DNA of 64,000 nucleotides. Origin: Prochlorococcus sp. AG-409-J19 (GTDB lineage: Bacteria; Cyanobacteriota; Cyanobacteriia; PCC-6307; Cyanobiaceae). Below the pieces are notes generated by a model. The model saw only the letters and a list, made by a program, of their open reading frames with translations. It was not told the origin of the DNA and searched no databases. Both the position numbers and the translations under genes were made by a program. The stretch covers positions 1 to 64,000 of the forward strand of contig QCKC01000007.1 in assembly GCA_003215635.1 (NCBI GenBank), in the 5' to 3' direction. Positions 29,049 to 38,997 of the stretch are shown one piece after another; the stretch's first letter is position 1, and every line of letters starts with the position of its first letter.

Positions 29049-30117
29049 TTTGTTCTCTCAATAATTCACATATTTTCTTATTCGCATTAGATATAGCTAT
29101 TCTCTTCATTCCTTGATTCATTTCAAATAAAAAATCATCTGTAATTCTTTCCGGGAATAATTTAGAACCTAGAATCCTCCATATTGCTTCTTCCAAAGCC
29201 AAAGAAGATTCCAAATTTTGTTGAACAATAATTGCCGCCCCATATTCTGCAGCATAAGCTGCATTTGCATCCTGATGATTATCGGTTGCATAAGGATAGG
29301 GAACAAGAATTGCAGGAGTGCCCGATATAGCCAACTCACTTAAGGCCCCAGCCCCAGCTCGAGATATTGCTAAATCAGCGTGCTGAAGAAGGCTAGGGAT
29401 ATCATTACTAAAAACTTTTTCAACCAGATTTGGATGCTTCATCACATCTTTAACTTCATCATTGGAACCAGTGAGATGAACTATTCTGCAACCAGCATCA
29501 AGAAAAACCGGCAAAATCTTTCTAAACATAAGATTTAATCCACAAGCACCCTGACTACCACCCATCACAACCAACAAAGGGCCCTGAGACCGAGGCACCC
29601 AATCTGGCAACTTTTGAGACAAAAGGAATTCAGATCTCACTGGCGTACCAGTCACTAGAGTTTGGCACCCTTTAAGAGTCTGACGAGCATTTGGCAACCC
29701 TAGCGCCACAATGCTGCAAAAGCGTCCTAACAATCGAGTGACTCGACCTGGAAAAGCATTTGATTCATGCAAAATAACTGGCAATCGACAAAAACAAGCC
29801 GCCAAAATTGCTGGAGCAGCAATATAACCACCGGTAGTAAAAATGATCTGCACCTTTTCCAAATTAATTATTTCAATAACTTTTCGAGTGGCAAAAACAA
29901 GTTTTAATAGCTTCAAAAGCTTACGAAAACCTTTACCCTCAAGCCCACGCACATGAATTGCAAAAAAAGAATATCTAGAAGGCACTAGATTAGTTTCAAG
30001 TCTGTCAGGTACGCCCAACCAACTAACATGCCAATCCGTATTAAGTGAATCCGCTATTGACAAAGCTGGAAAGATATGACCACCAGTGCCACTGGCAGCA
30101 ATGAGAAGCCTAGGCAT
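29038..30117 (-). CDS. murG: UDP-GlcNAc:lipid I N-acetylglucosaminyltransferase MurG
   Basis: MurG adds GlcNAc to lipid I, giving lipid II for peptidoglycan, on the inner face of the plasma membrane. N-terminal ASGTGGHIFPALS is the conserved glycine loop. TTGGYIAAPAILAA, LHESNAFPGRVTR, VMGGSQGACGLN and the UDP-binding ISRAGAGALSELA complete the GT-B signature set. 359 residues is normal. It is convergent with the cobD-like gene (11-base overlap) and divergent from the secreted protein at 30161. Confidence 0.97.
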   Translation of the reverse strand: MPRLLIAASGTGGHIFPALSIADSLNTDWHVSWLGVPDRLETNLVPSRYSFFAIHVRGLEGKGFRKLLKLLKLVFATRKVIEIINLEKVQIIFTTGGYIAAPAILAACFCRLPVILHESNAFPGRVTRLLGRFCSIVALGLPNARQTLKGCQTLVTGTPVRSEFLLSQKLPDWVPRSQGPLLVVMGGSQGACGLNLMFRKILPVFLDAGCRIVHLTGSNDEVKDVMKHPNLVEKVFSNDIPSLLQHADLAISRAGAGALSELAISGTPAILVPYPYATDNHQDANAAYAAEYGAAIIVQQNLESSLALEEAIWRILGSKLFPERITDDFLFEMNQGMKRIAISNANKKICELLREQIKK

Positions 30118-30160
30118 GAGAATTAGCCGAGAAAAAGCTGCTTAACTTATCGATCTTGCC

Positions 30161-30919
30161 ATGAAGTACAAACTTAGTCATTCCATCTCATTCGCAATAC
30201 TAGCTGCCCTGAGCTGGTCAACTATTCCTCTAATAAGCAGACCTGCATTTGGGGACGAAATGGCTTCAATGATCAATGAATTAGAGAATGTATTAAATCA
30301 ATCAAAATCATCCTCCAAAACCTTTAATGACCTTTTTACCTCTAAACAAGTTTCAAAGATAAAAAATCGACATCGACATCTACTCCAAAAATTTCCTAAT
30401 ACAAACTGGAAGATAGAGACATCTAGCAAACTTGACGAAGGGAAAGTAATAATATATACAGTGCTACAAGGGAATCAAGCACAATACAACTTAGAAGCAA
30501 AGCAAAAGATTCTATTAGAAATAACAGCAGGGAAGATAACCAATCAAAGCCTGCTAGAGTCACAATCAATTATCAATAGCAATAATAAAAATATACCAAT
30601 AAGAATATCTATCCCTCAAGTTGTTCTTACAGGCAGCAAATACAATGCAGACATAATACTAGTAAAACCTCTAGGTGACAGAATAGTTGCAGGAGGTCTA
30701 ATTAGAATTGATGCTGATGAATTGGAACAAAATGCGAATCCAAATATTGAAATTTCAGAATTAGGAGGAGGAGGGATTTTTAAATCAATACAAGCACCAT
30801 TAAAACCAGGAATAGAAACTTTAGCAGCACTAATTGTACACCCTGAGGGAATAATATCTATAACCCATCAGGTTCGTGTTGTTTCCAAAGAAGAAGAATT
30901 AAAATTGCATCAAATTTAA
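30161..30919 (+). CDS. Secreted protein of unknown function
   Basis: The 252-residue protein has a Sec-type signal peptide (MKYKLSHSISFAILAALSWS...ISRPAFG, cleavage probably after AFG near residue 31), so it is probably periplasmic or thylakoid-lumenal. The body is beta-rich and divided into an alpha/beta part (about 35-145) and an immunoglobulin-like second half with IPIRISIPQVVLTGSKYNADIILVKPLGD and a C-terminal VHPEGIISITHQVRVV strand. No family recognised. Its last 15 codons and stop lie inside a perfect 28-bp inverted repeat. Confidence 0.7.
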   Translation: MKYKLSHSISFAILAALSWSTIPLISRPAFGDEMASMINELENVLNQSKSSSKTFNDLFTSKQVSKIKNRHRHLLQKFPNTNWKIETSSKLDEGKVIIYTVLQGNQAQYNLEAKQKILLEITAGKITNQSLLESQSIINSNNKNIPIRISIPQVVLTGSKYNADIILVKPLGDRIVAGGLIRIDADELEQNANPNIEISELGGGGIFKSIQAPLKPGIETLAALIVHPEGIISITHQVRVVSKEEELKLHQI

Positions 30920-30942
30920 TTCTTCTTCTTTGGAAACAACAC
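30876..30942. repeat. Perfect 28-bp inverted repeat spanning a stop codon
   Basis: Bases 30876-30903 are exactly complementary to 30915-30942, with an 11-base loop (attgcatcaaa). The left arm is coding; the right arm contains the TAA of the secreted protein and then noncoding DNA. Outside the arms, GGTTCG (30871-30876) and CGAAC (30951-30955) could extend pairing across a short bulge. No T-run follows on either strand. The repeat lies between convergent genes and ends 64 bases before pgk's stop, so it could act as a strong RNA 3'-end structure for both transcripts. Confidence 0.95.
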
Positions 30943-31005
30943 ATTAAAATCGAACAATTAAGTGTATTAATATCCCTCTACATTAAAATTAAATATAAGA
31001 CAGGC

Positions 31006-32214
31006 TTAAATTAAATCATCCAAAGCCGCAACTCCTGGAAGCACTTTACCTTCTAGAAGCTCAAGACTAGCACCACCTCCGGTAGAAATATGTGACATCT
31101 TCTCAGCTAATCCTGCTTTCTCAACAGCCGCAACTGAATCACCTCCTCCAATAATAGTACAGCAATCATTATCACTTAAATTAGCCAATGTTGTAGCTAT
31201 AGAGTTAGTACCATTGGCAAATTTATCAAACTCAAAAACACCCATGGGACCATTCCAAATAATAGTTTTACAATTTGCTAAAGCATTTTGGAAAGCTATT
31301 ACTGATTCCGGACCAATATCAAGACCCATCCAACCTTCTGGAATGTTATTTATACTAGATACCTGATCATTAGCATCTGGCGCAAAATTATCTGCAAGAA
31401 CAACATCTGTTGGTAATAATAAGTCAACTCCCTTAGCCTTTGCTTTTTCCTCGAGTTGTTTAGCTAATTCCAATTTATCTTCTTCAACCAAACTTTTTCC
31501 TACTGATAAACCTCTCGCTTTGTAGAATGTAAAGATCATACCTCCACCAATTAAAACCTTATCGCACTTATCGATCAAAGACTCAAGAACTCCAATCTTA
31601 CTACTAACTTTTGAACCACCAACGATTGCGGCAAGAGGACGCTTTGGATCATCAATAGCACCCTGCAAGTATTGAAGTTCTTTCTCCATAAGATGACCAG
31701 CAACACTTGGACTCAGAAAAGTAGCTACACCTTCTGTAGAAGCGTGAGCTCTATGGGCCGCTCCAAAAGCATCATTTACATAAACATCCGCTAAAGATGC
31801 CAATTGCTGAGCGAAGGCAGGATCATTTTTTTCTTCCTCAGCAAAAAAGCGAACATTTTCTAAAAGAACAATATCTCCATTAGACATAGAAGATACTTTT
31901 GCCTGAGCATCCTCTCCAATACAACTATTGGTTTTAATAACTGACTTGCCAAGTAATTCACTTAAGCGTTGAGCAACTGGAGTCAAACGCATGGATTCAT
32001 TTACCTTGCCTTTAGGACGACCAAAATGAGCCGAAAGGATCAAACGCGCACCTTTACTAATTAAATCTTTGAGTGTTGGCAATGCTGCTCTAATTCTTGT
32101 GTCATCTGTGATCTGACAAGAATCATTCAAAGGCACATTGAAATCAACCCTCACAAAAACTCGCTTACCAGAAAGATCAGCATCAGTAAGACTTGAAAGA
32201 GAACGCTTCGCCAT
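31006..32214 (-). CDS. pgk: Phosphoglycerate kinase
   Basis: Pgk catalyses the reversible transfer between 1,3-bisphosphoglycerate and ADP, serving the Calvin cycle and glycolysis. Motifs are [13 protein letters not shown] at the start, [39 protein letters not shown] and the nucleotide-binding [15 protein letters not shown]. 402 residues is standard. It is transcribed away from rbgA, with 349 bases between them. Confidence 0.98.
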   Translation of the reverse strand: MAKRSLSSLTDADLSGKRVFVRVDFNVPLNDSCQITDDTRIRAALPTLKDLISKGARLILSAHFGRPKGKVNESMRLTPVAQRLSELLGKSVIKTNSCIGEDAQAKVSSMSNGDIVLLENVRFFAEEEKNDPAFAQQLASLADVYVNDAFGAAHRAHASTEGVATFLSPSVAGHLMEKELQYLQGAIDDPKRPLAAIVGGSKVSSKIGVLESLIDKCDKVLIGGGMIFTFYKARGLSVGKSLVEEDKLELAKQLEEKAKAKGVDLLLPTDVVLADNFAPDANDQVSSINNIPEGWMGLDIGPESVIAFQNALANCKTIIWNGPMGVFEFDKFANGTNSIATTLANLSDNDCCTIIGGGDSVAAVEKAGLAEKMSHISTGGGASLELLEGKVLPGVAALDDLI

Positions 32215-32563
32215 GAGGTGTTTCGTACGGTAATCAAACGGCCTGAGATTAACCCTTGAGTAGCTTTCTTGGTGAAGGAAGGGGCCAGAAAGTCAGCCTG
32301 GAAAGAAGCAGAACATCCTGACATGAAGTATTTGTGAAAAAATGGGCATTGACAAACTACTTTCTAGGGCCTTCCGCTGAAAAATCTAGAAACCATAAAC
32401 GCTCATTCAAGTGCCAACAATCAATAATTGCTCGCAAAAAAGCTAAGATTCCAGGAATTTGGCAGGATGAAGCAATCTGTATTTCATTCTTCGGATGTAG
32501 CTGCTGATATAAGGATTAGTGGTATAACCAAGAAATAGCAATAATCTATTTCTAAAGAGCTCT
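32215..32563. other. 349-base divergent region between pgk and rbgA
   Basis: I found no coding frame longer than a few codons, no tRNA and no strong hairpin. The pgk promoter must lie here on the minus strand and the rbgA promoter on the plus strand; no boxes were convincing enough to call. Confidence 0.4.
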
Positions 32564-33448
32564 TTGGCTAGAGCAAATAATCCAGTGAGTAATCCCACAA
32601 TTCAGTGGTACCCAGGCCACATCGCCAAAGCAGAAAAACAACTCCAGAAGAATCTCAACAAAGTCGACCTAGTAATCGAAGTAAGAGACGCTCGTATACC
32701 TCTTGCCACAGCACATCCAGACTTAATTCGTTGGACAAAAGGGAAACAGCACCTATTAGTTGTTAATAGATTGGACATGATTTCTTTAAATGCCCGAAAA
32801 GAATGGGATGAATGGCTGCGGAGGAAAGGACTAACACCTTGGTGGTGTAATGCCAAACAAGGAACTGGAATCAAACAATTACAACAAGCCATTATTCGTT
32901 CAGGGAGTCAATTAAATGAACGACGTGTTCTCCGAGGTATGCGACCACGCCCAGTAAGAGCATTAACAATTGGATTCCCAAATGTAGGGAAATCTGCCCT
33001 GATCAATAGGCTTGTTCGCCAGAAGGCAGTTGCTAGTGAAAGAAGAGCTGGTGTAACAAGAACTCTTCGCTGGATAAGAGTTGGTCAAGATATTGATTTA
33101 CTTGATGCACCAGGAGTTCTACCAACTCGTTTAAATGATCAACATTCCGCTTTGCTACTTGCTCTTTGTAATGACATTGGCCAAGCCGCCTATGACATTG
33201 AGACTGTAGCAATCTCATTCATAAATATACTAAAACAATTAGAGGATAAACCCTCAGCAGGTGTTAAATCTTGCCTACTTGAAAAGAAATATGGTATAGC
33301 TTTAGAAACAGAAAAAATGGGAGCTTTTCATTGGCTAAATGCTGTTTCGAAAATCCATACATCATCTGACAGAGTTAGGATGTCTCAACGTATTGTTGAT
33401 GACTACCGTAGAACATCACTAGGTTTAATCGCACTAGAATTACCATGA
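32564..33448 (+). CDS. rbgA: Ribosome biogenesis GTPase RbgA/YlqF
   Basis: RbgA is a circularly permuted GTPase needed for late 50S maturation. The permuted order is visible: G4 (VVNRLDM, NRxD) comes before G1 (GFPNVGKSAL), then the Thr of G2 (GVTRT) and G3 (DAPG). The N-terminus IQWYPGHIAKAEKQL is the family signature, and a C-terminal helical RNA-binding region follows. Start choice is uncertain: TTG 32564 or GTG 32585. The next gene begins inside its stop codon (ATGA), indicating coupling with rluD. Confidence 0.93.
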   Translation: MARANNPVSNPTIQWYPGHIAKAEKQLQKNLNKVDLVIEVRDARIPLATAHPDLIRWTKGKQHLLVVNRLDMISLNARKEWDEWLRRKGLTPWWCNAKQGTGIKQLQQAIIRSGSQLNERRVLRGMRPRPVRALTIGFPNVGKSALINRLVRQKAVASERRAGVTRTLRWIRVGQDIDLLDAPGVLPTRLNDQHSALLLALCNDIGQAAYDIETVAISFINILKQLEDKPSAGVKSCLLEKKYGIALETEKMGAFHWLNAVSKIHTSSDRVRMSQRIVDDYRRTSLGLIALELP

Positions 33449-34413
33449 ATATAGACCAATCAAAAAATTATTTTGGAGAAGGAAAGGGTGAACTGGTAAT
33501 TATGTATTACGACAAGCCATTGCCTATGCGTTTAGATCGCTGGCTAGTAACTCAAAGGCCAGAACAAAGTAGATCTCGCATACAGAAATTCATCGAAGCC
33601 AAATTAGTTCAGGTAAATGGAACTACAGGGCAGGCAAAAACCCCTTTAAGACCAGGAGATGAGATCAAACTTTGGCTAATACCACCAGAACCACTCTCTT
33701 ATCTAAAACCAGAAGCAATGGATTTAGATATTATTTTTGAAGACGATCATCTGATTGTGATAAACAAATCAGCTGGTGTAACAGTTCACCCAGCCCCTGG
33801 CAATAAAGATGGAACACTGGTGAATGGACTTTTACATCACTGTCCCGATTTACCCGGAATTAGTGGCAAGCTAAGGCCAGGAATTGTGCATAGATTAGAT
33901 AAAGATACAACTGGCTGTATCGTAATAGCTAAGACTCAATTTGCCCTGGTAAATCTACAAGATCAAATACAAAAAAGAATAGCCTCGAGAAATTATTGTG
34001 CAGTAATTCATGGGGTCCCAAAAGGAGAAGAAGGGACAATTTTAGGAGCAATTGGTAGGCATCCAGTCAATCGAAAAAAATATGCTGTTGTTTCAGATGA
34101 AAATGGACGTCACGCAATAACTCATTGGCGTCTAATAGAAAGATTAGGTGACTATTCACTCCTGAATTTCAAACTTGAGACTGGAAGAACTCATCAAATA
34201 CGTGTGCATTCTGCATATTTAGGACATCCAATTGTAGGTGATCAACTCTATAGTCGATGTAAAAAACTACCCATACAAATTCAAGGACAAGTTTTACATG
34301 CCAAAAAGCTTGAACTAAACCACCCAAGCACAAATACAAGGATGGTTTTTGAAGCAGCTATACCAGAAGTATTTAAACGTCTTCTCAATGTTTTGAGGAA
34401 AAATAAATCTTAG
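33445..34413 (+). CDS. rluD: 23S rRNA pseudouridine synthase, RluD-type
   Basis: RluD modifies helix 69 of 23S rRNA (E. coli U1911, U1915, U1917). An N-terminal S4 RNA-binding domain (MRLDRWLVTQRPEQSRSRIQKFIE) precedes the catalytic domain with INKSAGVTVHPAPG and the active-site GIVHRLDKDTTG (Asp152), plus ETGRTHQIRVH. The start at 33445 overlaps rbgA by four bases; ATG 33502 (MYYDKPLPMRL) is a possible alternative. It ends 5 bases from the convergent ABC gene. Confidence 0.92.
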   Translation: MNIDQSKNYFGEGKGELVIMYYDKPLPMRLDRWLVTQRPEQSRSRIQKFIEAKLVQVNGTTGQAKTPLRPGDEIKLWLIPPEPLSYLKPEAMDLDIIFEDDHLIVINKSAGVTVHPAPGNKDGTLVNGLLHHCPDLPGISGKLRPGIVHRLDKDTTGCIVIAKTQFALVNLQDQIQKRIASRNYCAVIHGVPKGEEGTILGAIGRHPVNRKKYAVVSDENGRHAITHWRLIERLGDYSLLNFKLETGRTHQIRVHSAYLGHPIVGDQLYSRCKKLPIQIQGQVLHAKKLELNHPSTNTRMVFEAAIPEVFKRLLNVLRKNKS

Positions 34414-34418
34414 ACTAC

Positions 34419-36023
34419 TCATTCTGGCAACCTTGGACAAGCTTCCATTAAACAACGAGCCATAAGAGACTTTGGAGAACGAAACAACTTATCTCCAGGC
34501 CCTTCCTCAACGACTCGACCATTATGTAAAACAATTACACGATTACAAAATCCTGTCGCAACTGACAATTCATGTGTAATAAAAACCATTGAGAGATCAC
34601 GTTTTATTTGAAGGTTTCTCAAAAGTTGCAGAATATCAGCTTGCACCTGTGCATCCAACATACTAACAATCTCGTCACAGATAAGAACTTTAGGCTTTAA
34701 AGCCAAAGCTCTAGCAATAACTATTCTTTGTTGTTGCCCACCTGATAATTGCTTAGGAAAACGATTATAAAATTTTTCTACTGGTTCTAATCCAACTTCG
34801 GCAAGTAAATCAAAAGTATTCTGCTTAGCTGCTTTTTTATCCCCCAAATTATGAATCAAAAAAGGATCTGCAACTGCATCTCCTACAGTCATCTTTGGAT
34901 TAAGACAAGCTAAAGGATCCTGGAAAATCATTTGCATATCTTTTCGAATTAACTTTAACTTTTTACCTTTCATATTCACAATACTTTTTCCTTGAAGTTT
35001 TATATCCCCCCCACGAATAGGAGCAAGACCCATTAATGCTCTACACAAAGTACTTTTCCCACAACCAGATACACCTACTACACCTAAGCTTTCTCCAGCA
35101 CGTAAAGAAAATGTCACCTCATTAACAGCTTTCAACCAAGAATCCTTCCAAGGCAAAGATATTTGCTGGTGCCAACACCGCAACCTATCTACCTCTAAAA
35201 CAATAGGAGAATTCAATTCTTCTGGAGTTAAAGCTTTTTCTTTAGCTCTAGCAGCAATTAACAAATTCTTACCTACTTTAGATTGAGGTCTAGTTAATAT
35301 ATTACTGGTGTAATCTTCTTCAACAATATGTCCATTATCAAGTATAGCTAAACGATTGCACCAACGTGCTGACAGAGCCAAGTCATGACTAATAACTAAT
35401 AATGCACTACCCAAATCTTCACACAGAGTGGACAACTCCGACATCACCTGATTTGCCACGACAACATCTAAGCTAGTGGTTGGCTCATCAGCAATTACCA
35501 AAAGGGGATTCAAGGCAATTGCCAATGCAATAGATAATCTTTGACGCATACCACCACTTAATTCATGGGGATAGCAATTAAAACGATTGGGCTGAATACC
35601 CACTTTGTCTAGCAACTCCTTAGACCTATTTATTCGCCATTCAAAAGAAGTCCCTTTTAGATGCGCTGACAAGGTATCCATTAAATGAGAGCCTATTGTC
35701 ATCAAAGGATTCAGCCTCGTCATGGGATCTTGGAAAACGAATCCCACTGACTCCCCTCGCAAAGTTTTCAATTGGATCTGATCTAAAGATCTAGGGTCCT
35801 GACCGTTTAAAAGCAATTCACCTGTACAAATACTCCCCACGGGCAGAAGCTGCACAATCGCTCTCCCTAAAGTACTTTTTCCACAGCCCGAAGGTCCTGC
35901 TATGGCTAGCTTCTCTCCTGCTTTCAAACACAAATCAACACCATCCAATATCCAGTGCTTACTAGTTGGATAACAAACCCTCAACTGTTTTATCTTGAGG
36001 ACTTTTTCCTCAATGTGCTTCAT
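34419..36023 (-). CDS. Fused peptide/nickel-type ABC transporter ATPase (DppD-DppF-like)
   Basis: Two complete ABC ATPase domains occur in one chain: Walker A GPSGCGKST with LSGGMRQR and VIADEPTTSLD, then GVSGCGKST with LSGGQQQR and LICDEIVSMLD. The C-terminal segment of each resembles the oligopeptide/dipeptide subfamily, in which DppD and DppF are normally separate. Such fusions are known in several bacteria. No permease or binding-protein gene lies nearby, so the partner must be elsewhere. ATG 36023 (MKHIEEK, 534 residues) is preferred over TTG 36035. It diverges from the RelA/SpoT gene with 55 bases between starts. Confidence 0.9.
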   Translation of the reverse strand: MKHIEEKVLKIKQLRVCYPTSKHWILDGVDLCLKAGEKLAIAGPSGCGKSTLGRAIVQLLPVGSICTGELLLNGQDPRSLDQIQLKTLRGESVGFVFQDPMTRLNPLMTIGSHLMDTLSAHLKGTSFEWRINRSKELLDKVGIQPNRFNCYPHELSGGMRQRLSIALAIALNPLLVIADEPTTSLDVVVANQVMSELSTLCEDLGSALLVISHDLALSARWCNRLAILDNGHIVEEDYTSNILTRPQSKVGKNLLIAARAKEKALTPEELNSPIVLEVDRLRCWHQQISLPWKDSWLKAVNEVTFSLRAGESLGVVGVSGCGKSTLCRALMGLAPIRGGDIKLQGKSIVNMKGKKLKLIRKDMQMIFQDPLACLNPKMTVGDAVADPFLIHNLGDKKAAKQNTFDLLAEVGLEPVEKFYNRFPKQLSGGQQQRIVIARALALKPKVLICDEIVSMLDAQVQADILQLLRNLQIKRDLSMVFITHELSVATGFCNRVIVLHNGRVVEEGPGDKLFRSPKSLMARCLMEACPRLPE

Positions 36024-36078
36024 TTGATGTAGCAAGGCTTCTTAAGCGGGAATACCATGGATTCATGATCTGAGTCGG

Positions 36079-38412
36079 ATGCTAAACGCTATCTCTCCGA
36101 CAAATTCACCTCCGACCAATACGGTCGTTGAATCAGAGTGGCTTGGAGTTCCTAAAATCAGGTCAAAACCTATACGAAGCATTGATGATTACGGTATTTG
36201 GCTTCCTGATTGGTTAAAAGAATGTATCGAACATATTCCTCCTGGAATTGGGCAAACCTGTCCAACAGATTCAGAGTCATTATTAGCATCAGCTTTTGAC
36301 CTAGCATTTCAACTCCATGAAGGTCAATTTAGAGCTAGCGGAGAGCCTTATATCGTTCATCCAGTTGCAGTTGCAGATCTACTACGTGATATAGGTGCAA
36401 GTGCAAGTGTGATTGCAGCAGGGTTTCTTCATGATGTTGTTGAAGACACTGTTATAACACCAGCCCAACTAGAAGGATATTTCGGTAGTGAAGTACGTGA
36501 ATTGGTAGAAGGTGTAACAAAATTAGGAGGCATTCATTTCACTAATAGAACTGAAGCTCAAGCAGAAAACCTTCGCAAAATGTTCTTAGCAATGGCGAGT
36601 GATATAAGAGTAGTACTAGTAAAACTAGCCGATCGATTACATAACATGAGAACCATTGGATCTTTGCAATCCGACAAACAACAACGCATAGCAAGAGAAA
36701 CCAGAGAAATATATGCTCCACTAGCCAATAGATTAGGAATCGGACGCTTCAAATGGGAATTAGAAGATCTTGCATTCAAACTTCTAGAAGCAGATCAATT
36801 CAGAGAGATTCAACAACAAATCTCCACTAAGAGAAGTGAAAGAGAGGAAAGACTTGAAACAACAGTTCAGTTATTAAAAGAAAGATTGTCTTCAATGGGT
36901 CTAGATAGCTGTGAAGTAAATGGCCGTCCTAAACACCTTTACGGAATATGGAGCAAAATGCAACGTCAGCAGAAAGCATTCCATGAAATTTTCGACGTAG
37001 CTGCACTCAGGATAATTGCACCATCAGTCGAAGCATGTTATCGCGCATTAGCCGTGGTACATGACACATTCAGACCAATTCCTGGACGCTTTAAAGATTA
37101 CATAGGGTTACCCAAACCAAATGGTTATCAATCACTACATACAGCAGTGATTGGACGTCACAGACCAATCGAAGTTCAAATCAGAACTACTGAGATGCAT
37201 CGAGTTGCAGAATTTGGAATTGCTGCACATTGGAAATATAAAGAAGGTGGATCTCCTGCTGCCGTTGATGCTGAAAAATTTAATTGGCTGCGTCAATTAG
37301 TAGAGTGGCAACAAGAAGGAGGTAATGATGATCATAATGACTATTTAGCCTCTATAAAAGAAGATCTATTTGACGAAGAAGTTTTTGTATTTACTCCTAA
37401 AGGAGATGTAATTGGATTAAGAAAAGGATCAACAGCTGTTGATTTTGCTTACAGAATTCATTCTGAAATTGGGAACCATTGCCATGGGGTCAGAATCAAT
37501 GACCGTTTATGTACTCTCTCAACTTCACTGCAGAATGGAGATTTTGTACAAATTATTACTAGCAAAACAGCTCATCCCAGCCTGGATTGGCTGAATTTTG
37601 TAAAAACTCCAACTGCACGAAATCGGATTAGGCAATGGTATAAACGCAGTCATCGGGATGAGACAATCGAACGAGGCAAAGAACTATTAGAACGTGAACT
37701 GGGACGTAATGGCTTTGACGCGCTGTTGAGCAGCGTAGCTATGACAAAAGTAGCCGAAAGATGCAACTTAATAACTACCGAAGATCTACTAGCTTCACTT
37801 GGATTTGGCGGAATAACACTTCAACAAGTATTGAACAGATTACGAGAAGAAATACGGCTACAAGCACTACTTCCAGAACATTCCATTCCCAATGAAGAAG
37901 TTGCAAAAAAACTCGCTCCTCAAACTGAGAAAGGCAACCAATCCAAGACCTCCAATTCAGGGAAAACGCCTATTGTTGGAGTAGAAGGTCTTGATTATCG
38001 TTTTGGAGGCTGTTGTAGTCCATTACCTGGGGAACCAATAATTGGAAGCGTTGCTTTAGGTAATCATGGAATTACAATTCACCGGCAAGATTGTGGGAAC
38101 ATCTCAAATATTCCAAATGAAAGACGACTACCAGTTACATGGAATTGTATTAACGCAATACAAGATGAACGATTCCCTGTGCAACTACGAATAGAAGTAA
38201 TAGATAGGGTCGGAATACTAAAGGATATCCTAATGCGTCTTTCTGATAGTCGTATAAATGTTAGCGATGCTCGCGTAAAAACATCCTTTGGAAAACCAGC
38301 TTGTATTGATCTACGAGTAGAGCTCAATAGCTCAGAGCAATTAAGAACAACTATGAGTCAAATTCGTTCAATGGCTGATGTTATAGATATTGCTCGCACT
38401 GGCTTAGGTTAA
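36079..38412 (+). CDS. spoT: Bifunctional (p)ppGpp synthetase/hydrolase (RelA/SpoT homologue)
   Basis: This makes and degrades the alarmone (p)ppGpp in nutrient or darkness stress. Domains in order are: HD hydrolase with HDVVEDT (so hydrolysis-competent), synthetase with GRFKDYIGLPKPNGYQSLHT, TGS with VFVFTPKGDVIGLRKGSTAVDFAYRIHSEIG, a conserved-Cys/helical region (FGGCCSPLPGE) and a C-terminal ACT domain (QLRIEVIDRVGILKDIL). 777 residues is typical of the single long Rsh protein in cyanobacteria. Confidence 0.97.
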   Translation: MLNAISPTNSPPTNTVVESEWLGVPKIRSKPIRSIDDYGIWLPDWLKECIEHIPPGIGQTCPTDSESLLASAFDLAFQLHEGQFRASGEPYIVHPVAVADLLRDIGASASVIAAGFLHDVVEDTVITPAQLEGYFGSEVRELVEGVTKLGGIHFTNRTEAQAENLRKMFLAMASDIRVVLVKLADRLHNMRTIGSLQSDKQQRIARETREIYAPLANRLGIGRFKWELEDLAFKLLEADQFREIQQQISTKRSEREERLETTVQLLKERLSSMGLDSCEVNGRPKHLYGIWSKMQRQQKAFHEIFDVAALRIIAPSVEACYRALAVVHDTFRPIPGRFKDYIGLPKPNGYQSLHTAVIGRHRPIEVQIRTTEMHRVAEFGIAAHWKYKEGGSPAAVDAEKFNWLRQLVEWQQEGGNDDHNDYLASIKEDLFDEEVFVFTPKGDVIGLRKGSTAVDFAYRIHSEIGNHCHGVRINDRLCTLSTSLQNGDFVQIITSKTAHPSLDWLNFVKTPTARNRIRQWYKRSHRDETIERGKELLERELGRNGFDALLSSVAMTKVAERCNLITTEDLLASLGFGGITLQQVLNRLREEIRLQALLPEHSIPNEEVAKKLAPQTEKGNQSKTSNSGKTPIVGVEGLDYRFGGCCSPLPGEPIIGSVALGNHGITIHRQDCGNISNIPNERRLPVTWNCINAIQDERFPVQLRIEVIDRVGILKDILMRLSDSRINVSDARVKTSFGKPACIDLRVELNSSEQLRTTMSQIRSMADVIDIARTGLG

Positions 38413-38469
38413 AGTATCTGAGAATTAATGTTTGCAAAACCATTATATTAAATATGAAAAATAATCAAA

Positions 38470-38928
38470 TCAATAAACTCTTCCTTCCTTAATTTTTAAT
38501 AGAATATAAATTAGGATACCACTAAAGGAAGAGGATATTACACCAACCAAACCAGACCCTAAAAAAATTCTTAACGCAAACAGTAATCCTTGGTTGAAAA
38601 TTTCTTTCCAAGTAAAAGAAGATAAAAGGATTAGATCTTCTCCATTTCCAAGAAAAGCACAACCAACCTTATAATTCAACCAATACAGTGGTAAATAAGT
38701 AAATGGATTGCTAATTAATGTTCCCGCTGCTGCCATAAAATGATTACCTCTTAACAATATGGAAAGAATTAGTCCCAGAAGGGTTTGGAACCCAAATAAA
38801 GGGAAACAACCAGCAAAAACCCCTGCAGCTAAACCTCTGGCTCGATAACCTGGATTCCCATCCTGAATTCTTATCCAATCAAAATATCTCTTAATTCGAA
38901 AAATCAGTCCCTTTAGGATCATGACCAT
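38470..38928 (-). CDS. DUF2062 membrane protein
   Basis: The 152-residue protein carries the DUF2062 pattern: a short basic N-terminus, GLAAGVFAGCFPLFGFQTLLGLILSILLRGN, then the NPFTYLPLYWLNYKVG motif and two further hydrophobic stretches. Homologues are widespread small membrane proteins without an established role. It is convergent with the RelA/SpoT gene (57-base gap) and divergent from mnmE (69-base gap). Confidence 0.85.
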   Translation of the reverse strand: MVMILKGLIFRIKRYFDWIRIQDGNPGYRARGLAAGVFAGCFPLFGFQTLLGLILSILLRGNHFMAAAGTLISNPFTYLPLYWLNYKVGCAFLGNGEDLILLSSFTWKEIFNQGLLFALRIFLGSGLVGVISSSFSGILIYILLKIKEGRVY

Positions 38929-38997
38929 CGCTGAACCTGAGGCTAATTGAATCTAAGAGAAACTCAATCCTAGTAGAAACTCAAATCCAATTCATTG

